Source: Pomphorhynchus laevis (Eukaryota; Acanthocephala; Palaeacanthocephala; Echinorhynchida; Pomphorhynchidae). From it: a stretch of DNA of 64,000 bases. The stretch spans positions 124,001-188,000 of the forward strand of contig WNNJ02001142.1 in assembly GCA_012934845.2 (NCBI GenBank), given 5' to 3'. Both the position numbers and the translations under genes were made by a program. The notes under the pieces were generated by a model. The model made no database searches and was not told the origin of the DNA. It saw only the letters and a list, made by a program, of their open reading frames with translations. This document shows, piece by piece, positions 45,901 through 57,589 of this stretch. How positions within the stretch are numbered: the first letter of the stretch is position 1; each line of letters begins with the position of its first letter.

Positions 45901-48900
45901 AGAATTCGGTATTTGTTAGACGGCTTTTGTGTTGTTGATGAAACGTTCATCGTGAATCGATTTTATTTATGCCTTTCATATCTTATCGTATGAAAATAAA
46001 TTAAATAAAATAAAATGCAAAATAAAATATTCTGTAGTCGAATATGATTGTCGATAATAAAGTCAAGGTGAGCGTGAAATATGTATGACTATTTGGGTAA
46101 AAGAATGTAAAATTTTAGAATGTAAAATTTCAGTGTAACCTCAAAGTCACACAGAATAATGTGTAAATATCAAGTCAGTAAACTTTCGAGACTATCAAAC
46201 CTTTAATGAGTATATCGCCTTTAATTTAAATTCGAAATAATTTAAATTTGATGAAATATTTACTGAATGAAAATTATTTATGGATGCAAAGTGTCAAATA
46301 AAATTCTTAAACAATATACATACAATACAAGGCAAATATTAATCTGACTTACTGTTGATTCAACAGTTTCCTCTTTACTTGCTTGAATCAAAGTCCGGAT
46401 AAGGGCTTCAACACCGTTGTGCTGAACAACGATCTGTTTATTTATTTGATTGTTACACGTTAGATTGGACAAGATACCGGCAGCACATGATACAATTGTA
46501 CGGTCTGTAGATGTTAGATATTCTATAAGCAACCTTATCAAAACATCGAGGCCTTCCTAAATACAAATGCATCCGTATTTTTTAATTGGGAAAAGACTAA
46601 TTAGACACTAAATAATAAACGTTTAATCTTTTATATTATTTAAAAAGTTAATATTTTATCTTATTTTACTAGGACGCCTGTATCTAAATATCTTTATAAT
46701 CTTCTTTATTTAAAGGTTGATCAACGAAAAATACTTTAAATAACAAATTTGATAATTTTAAAATTCAATTAGCAGAATTTGATTCCTTCTCCGATCAAAA
46801 AAGCTTCCGAAGCAAGTTGCTTATAGTGTGGTGGCTTTCATCAGCCAGTTCATAGGTAATGAACTATGAAATCGTCGTTATTTTCAAATATACAAGAACT
46901 TTTATATCTTTTAATAAAAAATACTAGAAAAACTTGTTAAATACATAACAGACTTAATTATAGATTATTGACCGAAATCAACTTGGCCCTTATGAGTTTT
47001 CAGAAGCTTCAATGCTAACTGAATCGATGAGGTGTAAACTTTTATGCAAAATACAGAATTGTCTTTTGGGGCAAATCCCAAATTTTTATAAAATCTTACG
47101 AGAGCAAATATCCCCCAAACACATTCGTGTACATGAATATAAAAGACCAAAATAGTCAAGGAATCATTTGCTAAAAATAACGATTTTTCAGGAGTCAATG
47201 GAAATAAAATGAAATTAGACACATTAATCAAGTATTCGATAATTTTTGATAGCATCTAAATTCAATTAAAGGCAAGTTGTGAAAATACGAACAGTCAGAG
47301 ATGTTTCAATAAAAAACAAATAATTAAATTAAAAATTTATTTAAAATTTAATTTTAATTAAATTTAATGTGGTGAAAAATAAAAACTTACTAATTTAATA
47401 GCAAGATCGCTGAGATTGCGAACAGTGTATAAACAATTATGGCTAACTCTTTCAGTAACATCGGATCTATGCAGGACTGAACACATCGTTGGAATAACTC
47501 CTCTCTCCAGTAAGTTTCGCTTGTTCTGTTCGCATACGGAAAGTACTTTTAATAATCGAGTTGTAGTCCATAGCAGTTTTTCATATTTTGTAGATTGCAG
47601 TATTCGTAAAAGTTCGGTCGGACCATCGTTTGCTAGTATAGTAAGCTAAACATAAAAGTCAGTGCCTTAAACGACAAAAGCATAACATAAACCGTAATCA
47701 ATTAGCAACGCCCTTAAATAAGATTATTTAGGGAAACTATTTATATGATATCTTAAATTTTTATACTTTTAAAAATATGGAGAGTAATACAGCAATACGG
47801 ATTTTAGAATACAGATTTGGGATAAGAATTATTATGACATTACAAATTATCTGTGAAATGTAAGGATGTATACTGATCTATACTTCAATCCTAAACCTGA
47901 GTCTGCAAACTAGTCTACGAATATCGTCGACAACTAGTTGCAACACGGCATAAACACCAACACCATCCTGCGCCGACGTTAGTAATCATTGGATCATCAG
48001 GGCGCGGGTGCTGAGCACTAACCTTTCAACATGCTGTAATACTTGGATGGTCTATATTGAATTTAGCTAGTAGTTGAAAAATTACACGAAACTTACCTGC
48101 GAACTTGTAGACTCCTAATCGGTCTATTACTTTAAAAATATACTTTTAGAGCAGGTCATTTAATCGGCGATATGTAAGGATGTTATACTGGTCTATGCTA
48201 TAATCCTAAGTGAAAAAATATTACAAATTATAATTATTTTTTAATTATTTATTAAATTATACGTCAATTATTTATATTTTCGATTGATATTTAAGATAGC
48301 AACAATTAAGAAGAGATAATCCTATAAAAACAATTATCTCTTTATCTCTACTACGCCAAATATCGAACTTTTGTAATATTGGAACATGATTAATGAAACA
48401 TATATTTAGTTTTATTTTGCTAGCGACTGCTGGTGTTTAATGAGAAAAAAATAATTACGGCTGGAGTTAAATTCAACGTTATATTATTTGAGGTTATTAA
48501 ATATTATCGATATGCAATTTTAAATAAATTTTTAGTTTGAAATAAACTACTTAAATATTATTGCAATATATAAATATTATATTATAAATATAAAACGTAA
48601 AACTTGATCACTCAATAGTTTAGAGTTAACGTTCCCTTTGCAAATGATAAGATTAACTTAATAACTAATGAATGAAATACGACATACGTCTACTCCGAAC
48701 ATATTACTTGTATTGTAATTAGTCAAATGTGTGAAAAATAATGTTTAACTTACAAATGATAACTTTTGAACTGATAATGTTCAACTTAAAACTGTTCAAC
48801 TCTGAAATTGATTATAAAAACAGACACTTACTTTAGCTTCTGGATTTGCAAAAGCAATTATATGGAGGCAATCGCTAACAACCGCTAAGAACTTATCGTT

Positions 48901-49803
48901 TGTCCTGTTTAGTAATTTCGTTAGTTGTTGAACACCACCCACAGCTTGAACTAGCTCTTTTACTTGATTTCGATATTGCATTATATTGTGTAAGGTAGTG
49001 ACTGCATAACACACTACAGATTCAACGCTACAACCTAGCAGTCTAACTAATGCACTAATACAAAGATGACTATCTGCTAGAATGTCACATTTATCGATTG
49101 TCAATGATGCCGAGTGAAAAACTATTGCCGCGTGCCTACTGAGCTCAGTATCCGCATCAGATCTAAGCACAGCCTGCACAAGACCCTCGAGTACAGCACT
49201 GTTACGACAGACAACCGACTTGCTCGCTTCTCTCTTAGCTAATCTACTAAGCATCGAAGCGGCCTGTGCGACAACGACAAGATCGTCATCGTTTAAAAGT
49301 CTAACTAGTTCAGGCAAAGCGCGCTCAGCAAGGTCCGCATCATCTTGATAGTGAACTAAACTGACCACGGCGCTTTTTAATAGCTGACTTGGCTGACTTA
49401 GTTTCGACACTGCGCTATGTTGCTGTGAATGATGGTTTACAACAGCGGCTGAAGCGCTAGTTGATATCGACGAAACGCCTGCTGTAAGTGGATTGCCATT
49501 TTGTAGTATTCTATCAGACGTGGGCATATCGGCAACTATTTTATTACTCATCTGATGATGGTTATCGGCAAACATAGCGTTTTTGATGCGTTGTGCACGT
49601 GTGCTATGCTCTTTGATATCCGTAATCCAATCATCGGGTACAGCTATGGACTCTGGTCCACGACTGGATACACCTGAATTTATACCTGAATCTAGATATG
49701 TCTCCACCCAATTGAGATCATCCAGCTTGCTCCCGATAGGATCGTTGTGAGCAACGTCATATCGCAATGCTTCTTCCTCTGTTCCTCCACGTAAGTAAGA
49801 CAT
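39998..49803 (-). CDS. CTNNB1: beta-catenin / armadillo, six coding exons
   Basis: Coding exons 49803-48832, 47645-47391, 46556-46353, 45169-44717, 41470-41320 and 40074-39998 have GT-AG ends; all junctions are phase 0 except the last (phase 1). They give about 703 residues (human 781). The N-terminus has the beta-TrCP degron YLDSGINSG (DSG at 38-40); the alpha-catenin site is QPSQLLKSAVVSLVHYQDDA near 140-160; armadillo repeats follow, with LTILANDGP, YEKLLWTTTRLLKVLSVCEQ, SCAAGILSNLTCNN, ICALRHLTCRH and GALHSIARDANNRKAI aligning one-to-one with human. Lysines equivalent to K312 (NDKFLA) and K435 (NNQINK) that contact TCF, cadherin and APC are kept. The last exon ends AAFALALLQKIGDEPNGQAE plus five residues, so the acidic transactivation tail and PDZ ligand are absent. 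Role: Wnt signalling and/or cadherin adhesion. The closest paralogue class cannot be fixed. An AG acceptor directly precedes the ATG, suggesting an upstream non-coding exon or trans-splice site. Confidence 0.95.
42140..42560 (+). repeat. minisatellite of CGAACTCTAC-type units in an intron
   Basis: Basic 10-11 base units (CGAACTCTAC, CGAATTCTAC, CGAACTATAC) are arranged in a longer period of about 65 bases marked by ACTATACAATTTAACGAACT, seen near 42232, 42305 and 42370. Strand given relative to this reading; it lies antisense in beta-catenin. Confidence 0.9.
43860..43905 (-). repeat. reverse copy of the dispersed AT-rich repeat core
   Basis: Read backward: GAGGAATAGGGGTCGATTAT, then GATAACATATCAGTTCCTCC, matching the cores at 5.7-10.7 kb. 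AT-rich tail continues toward 43740. Confidence 0.8.
45201..45885 (+). repeat. three tandem ~250 bp repeats in beta-catenin intron 3
   Basis: TATACAAAGTTGTAAGTATA starts copies at 45201, 45451 and 45708; further landmarks are AAGACAACCCATTGCGAACA and AAGGAGTTGACTGGGGC. Copies are about 95% identical, indicating a fairly young duplication; the third ends near 45885. Non-coding. Confidence 0.93.
47646..48831 (-). other. beta-catenin intron 1
   Basis: Contains a ~310-base block of higher GC (47860-48210) whose two ends share ATGTAAGGATGT, CTGATCTAT/CTGGTCTAT and CAATCCTAA/TAATCCTAA in the same direction; possibly a remnant mobile element. Confidence 0.55.
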
Positions 49804-51980
49804 CTAAATGGTTTCAACAAAAAATGACTTCATATTACATTATATAGTTAAAAATAAAAAGCGATTTTTAATGCGATTTGAGGTTAAAACGTGATTCAAT
49901 TGAAGATAATTACATTAAAAAGTTGACTGCAATAAAACGTTTTCGGCAAGTCAGTTTTATGTGATAATCTGACTACACGAATAGCATTAATAATTTAAAT
50001 ATTAATTAATTAAAAATTAATATTTCATAATTTGTCATTGATATCAGCAAATTACAAAAAATTATTGAGACTGAATAATTTAAGATTGTGAATATAAAAT
50101 TATAATGTGTAATTAAAAAAGGATATAATTATAAAATTATTTTATCCTACTTTCTACTTATTAGGTATTAATTAAATGTTTCATGGCATAAGTTAAAATT
50201 AAAACTTAAAAAATGTAATAGTTTAAAATTATTATTAAAGTATTTTTTAAGTAGCCCTGAAACTAATTTAAAACTAAGTTTATCAAGTAGTTAGCACTGA
50301 AGCCAGAAAATCGAAATCACTATATTGTAAAACATGGTTTATTAATTCCTAACTTGAAAATCTATCATTGTTATAATTTAACATTTATATTAAAATCAAT
50401 GATGATAAATTACTATCAATAAATCAGGTTTTAGAGAAGGATTAAATCCTTCGTAACAATTAAATACACGAACACATAAAGGCCAATTCCAATTCAAAAT
50501 ATAAATAACGACATACTCGATACAAGTAATCCAATTTGAATAATTATCTCTAATGAAATTGCATTCTAAATGGTTATCTAATGCTACCTCCAAATTCACA
50601 TTAATTAATTTATAAATATTTATTATGATTATTGTATAATAATTATATTTCAATTTTTACTAATTACGATTTATTCAAATTACAATTTTTACTAATTTCT
50701 ACAAATAAAGTAGGAATTATTAAAATTTACTATATTATAATATTATATAAAATATTATATAAAATATTATATAATTATAATATTAATATTATAATATTAA
50801 TATTATAATATTAATATTATATAAAATATTATATATAATATTTATCGTTATATTATAAATTAACGTACTAAAGATTTATATTTTGCAATAGAAAAAACAA
50901 TAACTCATAATTATAATGGAAATCGATAAATCAATTCGTCGACATGGCAATTGTAATATACTGAATATTCCATTTATTTCGCCCAATCGAGTGTTGATTA
51001 GCATTCCATTATTTTTTCATAACTTTTCAAATTTGAATAGACTGTAAATTTATTTAAAAAACGGTCAGGAACAAAAAGTTCTTAACAAACATATTTGTGT
51101 TCTTTTTATTTTTGTTCATTTAAGTCAGTTGCTATTCCATTGGATTTCGTATTCCAACGAACAACATCATTGATTAATAACGACAGAAAATTGCATGCAA
51201 AGACTCGCATCTAATATTGATCGCACTTATTGGCAATGAACAATTTTTGATTATATAGGGACCATATCATAAAACATTCAATACAATGAACGTGCCATGA
51301 TAATAGTTGACCTTGCCGGTATTCAAATAATCTCGTTTACAGTCTCTATAGAGGTCTCAATGTATCTGGACTATAGAGGAAAGTCCAGATACTTTAAACA
51401 AGGCGACAGAGCCTCGAAACTTTATTGTTACCAAGCAACTAAATTGCATTAATTCAAGAGTAGGGGGCTTATGACAGAATCAGCGACGAGTAATTTAAAA
51501 AAGGAATAGCGTATTCTGCAGTAGCGTATTGATGAAACAATCTTAATTAATCATTAAAAATAAAGGGATATATCCGTTTTCTCATCAATTAACAATCAAG
51601 GACAGCAAATGTAAAACATCATAAAATAAGCGCAAGTTCACTATCAAAACGTAGCTACAGGGTGAAGCGTTATTACCGCCATATATCAATAATGGCACTT
51701 TCAGCTTCTGAAATGTATCACGAAGCAGTTAATATATATATCGAGGAACTAGCATTTAAATAACACATTAAAGCTAATGTGAATACAATAGACATTGTAT
51801 TTAGCGAATGAATGTTGTAATGGCAATGTTTGCTATTGCTCGGATATAATGGAAGCAAAAAACATTTACACGAAAAATATTATAACACAATGTACATTGC
51901 AAATTGTAGAATATCCTTTACAAATTGTTTCATATAAAATGAAATCAAAATGATGACAACATTGAAAGACTAACAAGGGC
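49804..51980. other. upstream region of beta-catenin, AT-rich
   Basis: No upstream exon or promoter identified. The stretch 50710-50850 is nearly pure TATTATAA-type sequence. GTATCTGGACTATAGAGGAA near 51360 lies in an imperfect hairpin. No gene recognised. Confidence 0.45.
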
Positions 51981-51984
51981 ACCG

Positions 51985-52430
51985 AAACTCCGACTTTGCG
52001 AACGGAACATAAAAAGGCAAGGTCTGCCAAGAAATATTAAAGTTAACACTGTAATACATAATATATACAAAATTAAAATATGTGGTAACCTTTACGAATT
52101 GTATCAAATAAAATAAAATCGAAATGACAATGTTAAAAGAATAAAAAGATAAGTTAAAACCCAATTTTGCGAATAGTACCAAAAAGCGAGGTATGACAAC
52201 AGTTGATATTAAAGATGCCACTAGTAGCATTTTCATATTATACTATTTCAAATTTATGAAATAGCATTTTCATATTATAAAATATGAAAATATGAGAGTA
52301 ACTTACGAATGATATCAAATAAAATGAAATTGAAATGAAAATGCTGAGAGAATGAGAGTATCAATTAAAAAACGACGTTGTGAATAGTACTAAAAGGCCA
52401 GGGCTCACAGTTAATATTAAATATTGCAAC
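51985..52430 (+). repeat. decayed ~180-205 bp tandem units upstream of the zinc-finger ORF
   Basis: Anchors near 51997, 52172 and 52379 read GCGAACGGAACATAAAAAGG, GCGAATAGTACCAAAAAGCG and GTGAATAGTACTAAAAGGCC, each followed by about 40 bases of related sequence and preceded by ATCAAATAAAATRAAATYGA. They end just before the LINE-type zinc-finger ORF and look like 5' monomers of that element. Confidence 0.6.
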
Positions 52431-53560
52431 GATATATATAATATAAAAATTCCGATTCAAAAATTGTTACAATGGATAATTCAACTACACCAATACCAGA
52501 TGAAAATGAGCCTAATAATGGGGATGTCAGACGTGCTGGTAAGAAGTACTCCGACAATAACAAAATGAGAGTACACTGTCCTGCCTGTCTTCGCATGTTC
52601 ATCAGTACATCCAGTGACCTGCCAAAGAAACATGGACCAGTCCGAGAGTGTCCTGGTTATGGAAAGCGGCAATTGCCTTAGGTATGTTCGGACAATCCAA
52701 GCAACAATAGCCTCAACAAGGCACACGGTTCAGTGAGCGCGCTTGCACTACTCCCTTTTAATATCTTGCTGCTAGCTGATAACGTCCAAACTATCCGCCG
52801 CATTCGAAGTGGTGCGAAGCCATATGTAGCAGCGAAACTTTCTGAAATTATGGATGCAGTTGTGTCTCACTCTGACGAAGAAGCGGTCTGGTGTCGAATG
52901 ATATGCTTTCCTAAGGTAGACTTCAAGTGCCGAGGAAAATAGGTTCAACGAAAAAAGCGCCATCGCTCACTACAATGCTTCGGGAGACCTGCTCTGGCTA
53001 TCACCTACCAACAACCACGAAATTAGAATGATCGGGAAGCTCAAATTCGTCGAATTTGGGCTTCCAGATCAGAGGGCAACCCACTGGGCCAATTCTTATT
53101 CTGTCTCGCAGTCAATGACATTGCGCACACAATGAGGTCGTGTTTAAACATGTGATATCTTGACAATTGTGTACTCATGGGATCAGTCTATACGTTAATA
53201 TCTGTTGTTGCCATCATCCAGAAACTGGGAGCTGATATGGGAATTGTGCTTAACTTCACAAAGTGCGAGATCACCGCAACCGATGAGTATGTGGACAGAT
53301 TTATTATAGACGCTATCCCGGGGTGTAGAAGAGTAGATCATGAATACGCCCATTTGTTGGGTTCACGATTGGCGACTACGAGTTTAATATTGACGCTACC
53401 CTTGACCAGGCCATGGACGAACTTGCCTGATCCTAGATTCGATTAAATCAACTACACAGATATGACGCACTATTCTTAATCCGTCATTGTCTAATCCTTA
53501 CAAAAGTCGCTTTTCTGCTAAGGGCAACATCCTGTTTCCGAAGTGATCGATTACTGTAAT
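52431..53560 (+). mobile_element. RLE-type (R2-like) LINE, forward wreck
   Basis: Begins with a zinc-finger reading at 52472-52681 (VHCPACLRMF... with a following H/C), as at the N-terminus of R2-like elements, then degenerate reverse transcriptase. Around 53040-53170 the frames give SEGNPLGQFLFCLAVNDIAH and YLDNCVLMG, recognisable as the QGDPLGPLLF...ND.A and YLDD blocks of a restriction-like-endonuclease LINE family; at 53190-53290 IIQKLGADMGIVLNFTKCEI is the next block. Several stops and a large deletion remove most of the protein. Same family as 57590-59480. Confidence 0.75.
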
Positions 53561-53647
53561 TTGACAAAAAGGTGCGGTATATCTCCGTCGCTTTGACCAC
53601 ACATCCACATATCTTGGTCAAAACTCCTGGCCAGCCATCCACATCCG

Positions 53648-53998
53648 CATACAAATTCGCCTTCTTCTCGTAACTTTTCGTCTCATCGCTGTCGGCTCCC
53701 CATCCTTCATCAACCTCCCTTTCTTAGACGACACTCGCCCCACCTCTCTATCATTGCGTTCCCGTAATTCCCTCTTACTCCACGTTCCCAATTACTCTAA
53801 CAACTACGGTCTCCGATTCATCCTTGCCGCCGCTTCATTCGCTTGGAATCAGCTCCCACTCGACGTCCGCCGCTCTCCCTCCTTTATTACATTTAAATGC
53901 CGCCTCCGTACCCACCTCAAAACATGATTTAGATTTTTTTGTTGTTGTGGTCATGTAAGCATGCGTCGGCACGCATTTGCCACGTAAAAATAAACCTT
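53648..53998 (+). mobile_element. 3' end of an L2/CR1-like LINE
   Basis: Open C-terminal reading (LRSRNSLLLHVPNYSNNYGL ... AAASFAWNQLPLDVRRSPSF ... LRTHLKT stop) aligned with the C-terminus at 30860-31057, then a 3' UTR with the conserved hairpin (53961-53976) and ATTTGCCACG. 5'-truncated insertion directly after the RLE-type wreck. Confidence 0.9.
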
Positions 53999-54006
53999 TT
54001 TAGATC

Positions 54007-54231
54007 TTAAATGTCGAGCTGCGAGATGAAGTGTGGGGATCCATCCTGATCTGTATTTAAATTTTTAAATATCCAATTTTGCACATTGATGCTGGAATTA
54101 AAATCGTCGCTAACAATTGTGCATGTAACATTTTCGTTTGGAGGGACCGCATCAAACAAAACACAACAATGAAACATAAACACTAAAAATGTACAACAAA
54201 AGTACAAAACATATGTATTCATAAGAAACAA
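54007..54231 (-). CDS. possible secreted-protein exon or ORF, unrecognised
   Basis: A 74-codon reverse reading starts with a strong signal-peptide-like segment (MFLMNTYVLYFCCTFLVFMF, cysteine- and phenylalanine-rich) followed by a polar stretch with an N-glycosylation sequon (NVTC) and DDFNSSINVQNWIF. A DDF...W pattern opens reelin-type repeats, but the match is too short to claim. It abuts the L2-like 3' end, which may have cut off downstream exons. Could also be chance. Confidence 0.25.
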   Translation of the reverse strand: MFLMNTYVLYFCCTFLVFMFHCCVLFDAVPPNENVTCTIVSDDFNSSINVQNWIFKNLNTDQDGSPHFISQLDI

Positions 54232-54639
54232 TAAAAATTAAGAAATATAATAACAAAATAGAGGAAATCAAAATATTTCAAACAATAGATTGCAAGCATA
54301 ATTTATGCTATATATAAACAAAATAAATTAAATTAAATTTTTTTGTTACAATCAAAGGCTTTCGTTTATATTAATTTTAAGAAAACCGACAAGAAACTTT
54401 ATTTATGTGATTTTTTACTTTTATGTTAATTTTCTGAAGATGCTAGAAGTTATTAGCGAAATGTCAAAATAATTTTTGTTGTCGTTTAACTATACCTGAT
54501 AGTTCCTGGATATTTAAAAATTTAAATGTTGTCTTTCTTGAACATATGTTAAAAAATTAGCGCATAATTTTTACTGATTATAGCGATCACAATGTGAAGA
54601 GAACAATACGATTTTGATAACACCTACGTCAAAATACGA

Positions 54640-55190
54640 ATTAATAAAATAATTTTATATTTCGCTAGCTGCTGCTAGCGAAATATAAAATAACTTATAT
54701 CAACAAATGATGACTAAACCTTAAATTCTCACTAAAATAACGTAAATCGTTATTAATTAGATAACTCTTTCAAAATCTTATAACTTTTGAATTTTTAAGA
54801 AGAATCAATAAAATAGTATCTAATAAATCCTGCAAGAAAATTCCAAATATTTAACGATACATCAAGATCACTTATTTTTAATTTATTAAATTCTTTAAAA
54901 GCTAATAAATAGGCAGTAGTTTTCTATGATTAATTAAATGAATTAAAATCTTATATATAAAATAATTCTTTTTAATCAATTAATTGCTTTTAATATTACT
55001 TTTTATCAGTTAATTATACTTTTTAAAATACTTCAGTTCATTTTGAATTTTAATTTGAATAATTTTAATAGAATATTAAAAATATAAAATTCAAAGATAA
55101 ATTTTTAAATTCTATAAATTTAAAAATATTTTATATTTTAAAATTCAAAAATGATAAGGACGCTAACGTCGAGAGCTTGCACTTTTTTCT
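54640..55190. repeat. dispersed repeat, copy 1 (inverted partner 57140-57440)
   Basis: ATTTTATATTTCGCTAGC with its own reverse complement at 54650-54692, AT-rich interior, and AATGATAAGGACGCTAACGT then CGAGAGCTTGCACTTTTTT at the right end. The copy at 57140-57440 reads in the opposite direction with the same landmarks and about 80% identity. Confidence 0.75.
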
Positions 55191-56739
55191 ACGATAAATT
55201 TCTCGTGCATTATGTTCATCAACCTCAACAAAGTTTGTTTAGATACGAAAGCAAATCTTGATTAAATTCAAAAATATTGAAAAAAATGTATTCGAGAATA
55301 CTTGTTTTTGCTTGAACAAGTTATCATAATGGTCACTATAAGCAATACACACACTCATATGACCTGATGTCGTCCGCAATCGCGGACTACATCTTTAAAA
55401 TTGAAAGTATATGATCGATTACCGGAATTTACTTGACTTTTAATTTCATTTGAACTTACGATGGGATGACAAAATTGAACATTAAAATTTCGAATAACAA
55501 TACCCCTGAGCGATAAACCCATTAAGAAATTTGACAAATTATTCAAATATTAACCAATAGCAGAATCGAGATTCGTAAATTATAAAATCTTTACTGGTGG
55601 TTTCGGTGAAGTAACCGGAATTCAAACATTTAAGCTAATAATTATGCATGTTAAAATTATAGATTACCACTAAACTTTTTTAATTTTCTTAAATGTGTGA
55701 TTTAATATTTTGCTTTACAAAGATCAACAATGAAAACCAAACCTCCTCAATTTTTTTAAATGCGGCTTTGAGACTATTCTTTGCGAAGATTGGAAATGAG
55801 CATTTGGATGCAAACTCCACTTTACGATTCCTTTCTAATGGTAATAGCCAAATTATTATCAGTGACCTAACAAGCAATGAATTTTGTTCAATTAGTTAGA
55901 TGGGCATGCTGCTGTTAAACAGCAGTGATGTTGAACAAGCTGTTGCTAACTGATCAGCAAAACGTGTCAATGAACATATTAAAAAAGAGCGCGCCTTCGA
56001 GTTAAATTAGCACAGTGCATATACTACACAAAGAACACTACGCAACCCATACTCTGTGTTAGTTTAGCACTAAGAGATTATTATTTTATTTAATAACGCA
56101 ATAAAATCAAAGCATGATATAATACAGTTATATTGAGCTATAAAAAATGAGTTTTAAATAGCTGATAATGACCCATTATTGATAAAGAATTATTGAATTT
56201 GGATCAAAAAGGGGAAATTTTATTTGATATTTCGCTAAACTCTGCTAGCATCACGGTGGAATTAAAACTTACTAATTATAAATTACAAAGTATTTCAAAT
56301 TGACATCAAAATCGTAATTTGTCGTGACTTGTATTAATAGAAATTATAATTTATTAAGAAATTGGGATTGTACACTGCCACAATCGATTTCCATTACAAA
56401 ACTTTTTAAAGTTTATTAAATTATATACTATTGAGTTATGTACAAAAGTGTATTGGTTCACATATGTCAATTTAAATTTCACGATTAATCTAGGAATTTT
56501 AAACCACTTATCTGTTATCACACTTTTACAATTCAACTATAACTTATCATCCCTGATTTACTGAATCCCTGGTTTCCCTATCCATAAATCATGTTTTTAC
56601 TTCTGAGGAGGCTCTTTGGATCATTTTCCTTTCTAGCAAAAGCACAGGAAACACTATCACTACAATGTATTGAAAACTAGAAGTAATCGATTTTTATCGC
56701 GATCGATTTTAAATTAAATTAATTACATTAAATGAATAT

Positions 56740-56778
<39 letters not shown>

Positions 56779-57139
56779 TTTAAATTTTGGGGCAAAATCA
56801 ACAAAGCAGTAATTTATTTTTATATTCTGCCATTTTTATGCTTCCCTATTTTTACATTAAATTAATGTCAAATCTCTATTTTTGAATTTCGGGACAGGAT
56901 CAGCAAAACAATAATTTATTTTAGAAATAAATTATTGAGCTATTGATCGAATAAATTAATAAGCTATTGACCATAAATACTAAACCACAATCTTCTTCCA
57001 TTTCGATTATATATTTTTATTAGAACAAAGAAATTATATAGTTATATTGGAACTTTATTAAAATATAACCTTATATTTTGGAGCATTCAATATATAGTAT
57101 GTTCCAATATAAACATAAATCTGTAAAATGCGATCTATC
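55191..57139. other. intergenic DNA without recognised gene
   Basis: Two ~60-codon readings (55355-55546 reverse, 55693-55899 forward) have no recognised homology. Otherwise AT-rich, with the AT microsatellite at 56743-56776. Confidence 0.45.
56743..56776. repeat. (AT)n microsatellite
   Basis: About 17 uninterrupted AT dinucleotides. Confidence 0.98.
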
Positions 57140-57440
57140 GACGTGCAAGCTATCGACGTTAAAAAAGTGCAAGCTATCGACGTTAGCGTCCTTATCATTT
57201 TTGAATTTTAAAATATAAAATATTTTAAAATTTATAGAATTTAAAAATTTATGTCTGAATTTTTCTATTTTTAATATTCTATTACAAAAGTATAAATGAT
57301 AATATTACTAGGATAAAAATTCAAAATGAACTTAAATATTTTAAAAAGTATAATTAACTGATAAAAATAATATAAATAGCGATTAATTGATTGAAAAGAA
57401 TTGTTTATTTTATATTTCGCTAGCTGACTTTAATTCATTT
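57140..57440. repeat. dispersed repeat, copy 2 (inverted relative to 54640-55190)
   Basis: Starts with AAGTGCAAGCTATCGACGTT (a partial duplicate of this word precedes it at about 57140), passes CGTCCTTATCATTTTTGAAT and ends at TTTTATATTTCGCTAGCTGA. Confidence 0.75.
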
Positions 57441-57589
57441 AATAACAAATACTTATTATCGTCATTATATATAAGACAAAGCCTTAGACAAAACTGTCAG
57501 TATGTTCACGAAAATAAAAATTAATTACACTATGATTTTAGTTTTCATTTTATTATTTATAATTATTAATAAATTATTTAATTATTACA

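Noticed and set aside
46965-47255. 96-codon reverse ORF inside beta-catenin intron 2
   Set aside because: The armadillo sequence is continuous from exon 2 (NLSDLAIKL) to exon 3 (EGLDVLIRLL), with good splice sites on both sides; the ORF resembles nothing I know.
55355-55899. Three ~60-codon ORFs on both strands considered as exons of the secreted-protein candidate at 54.0-54.2 kb
   Set aside because: The candidate already starts with a signal peptide downstream of them on the minus strand, and no repeat-domain signature or splice sites connect them.
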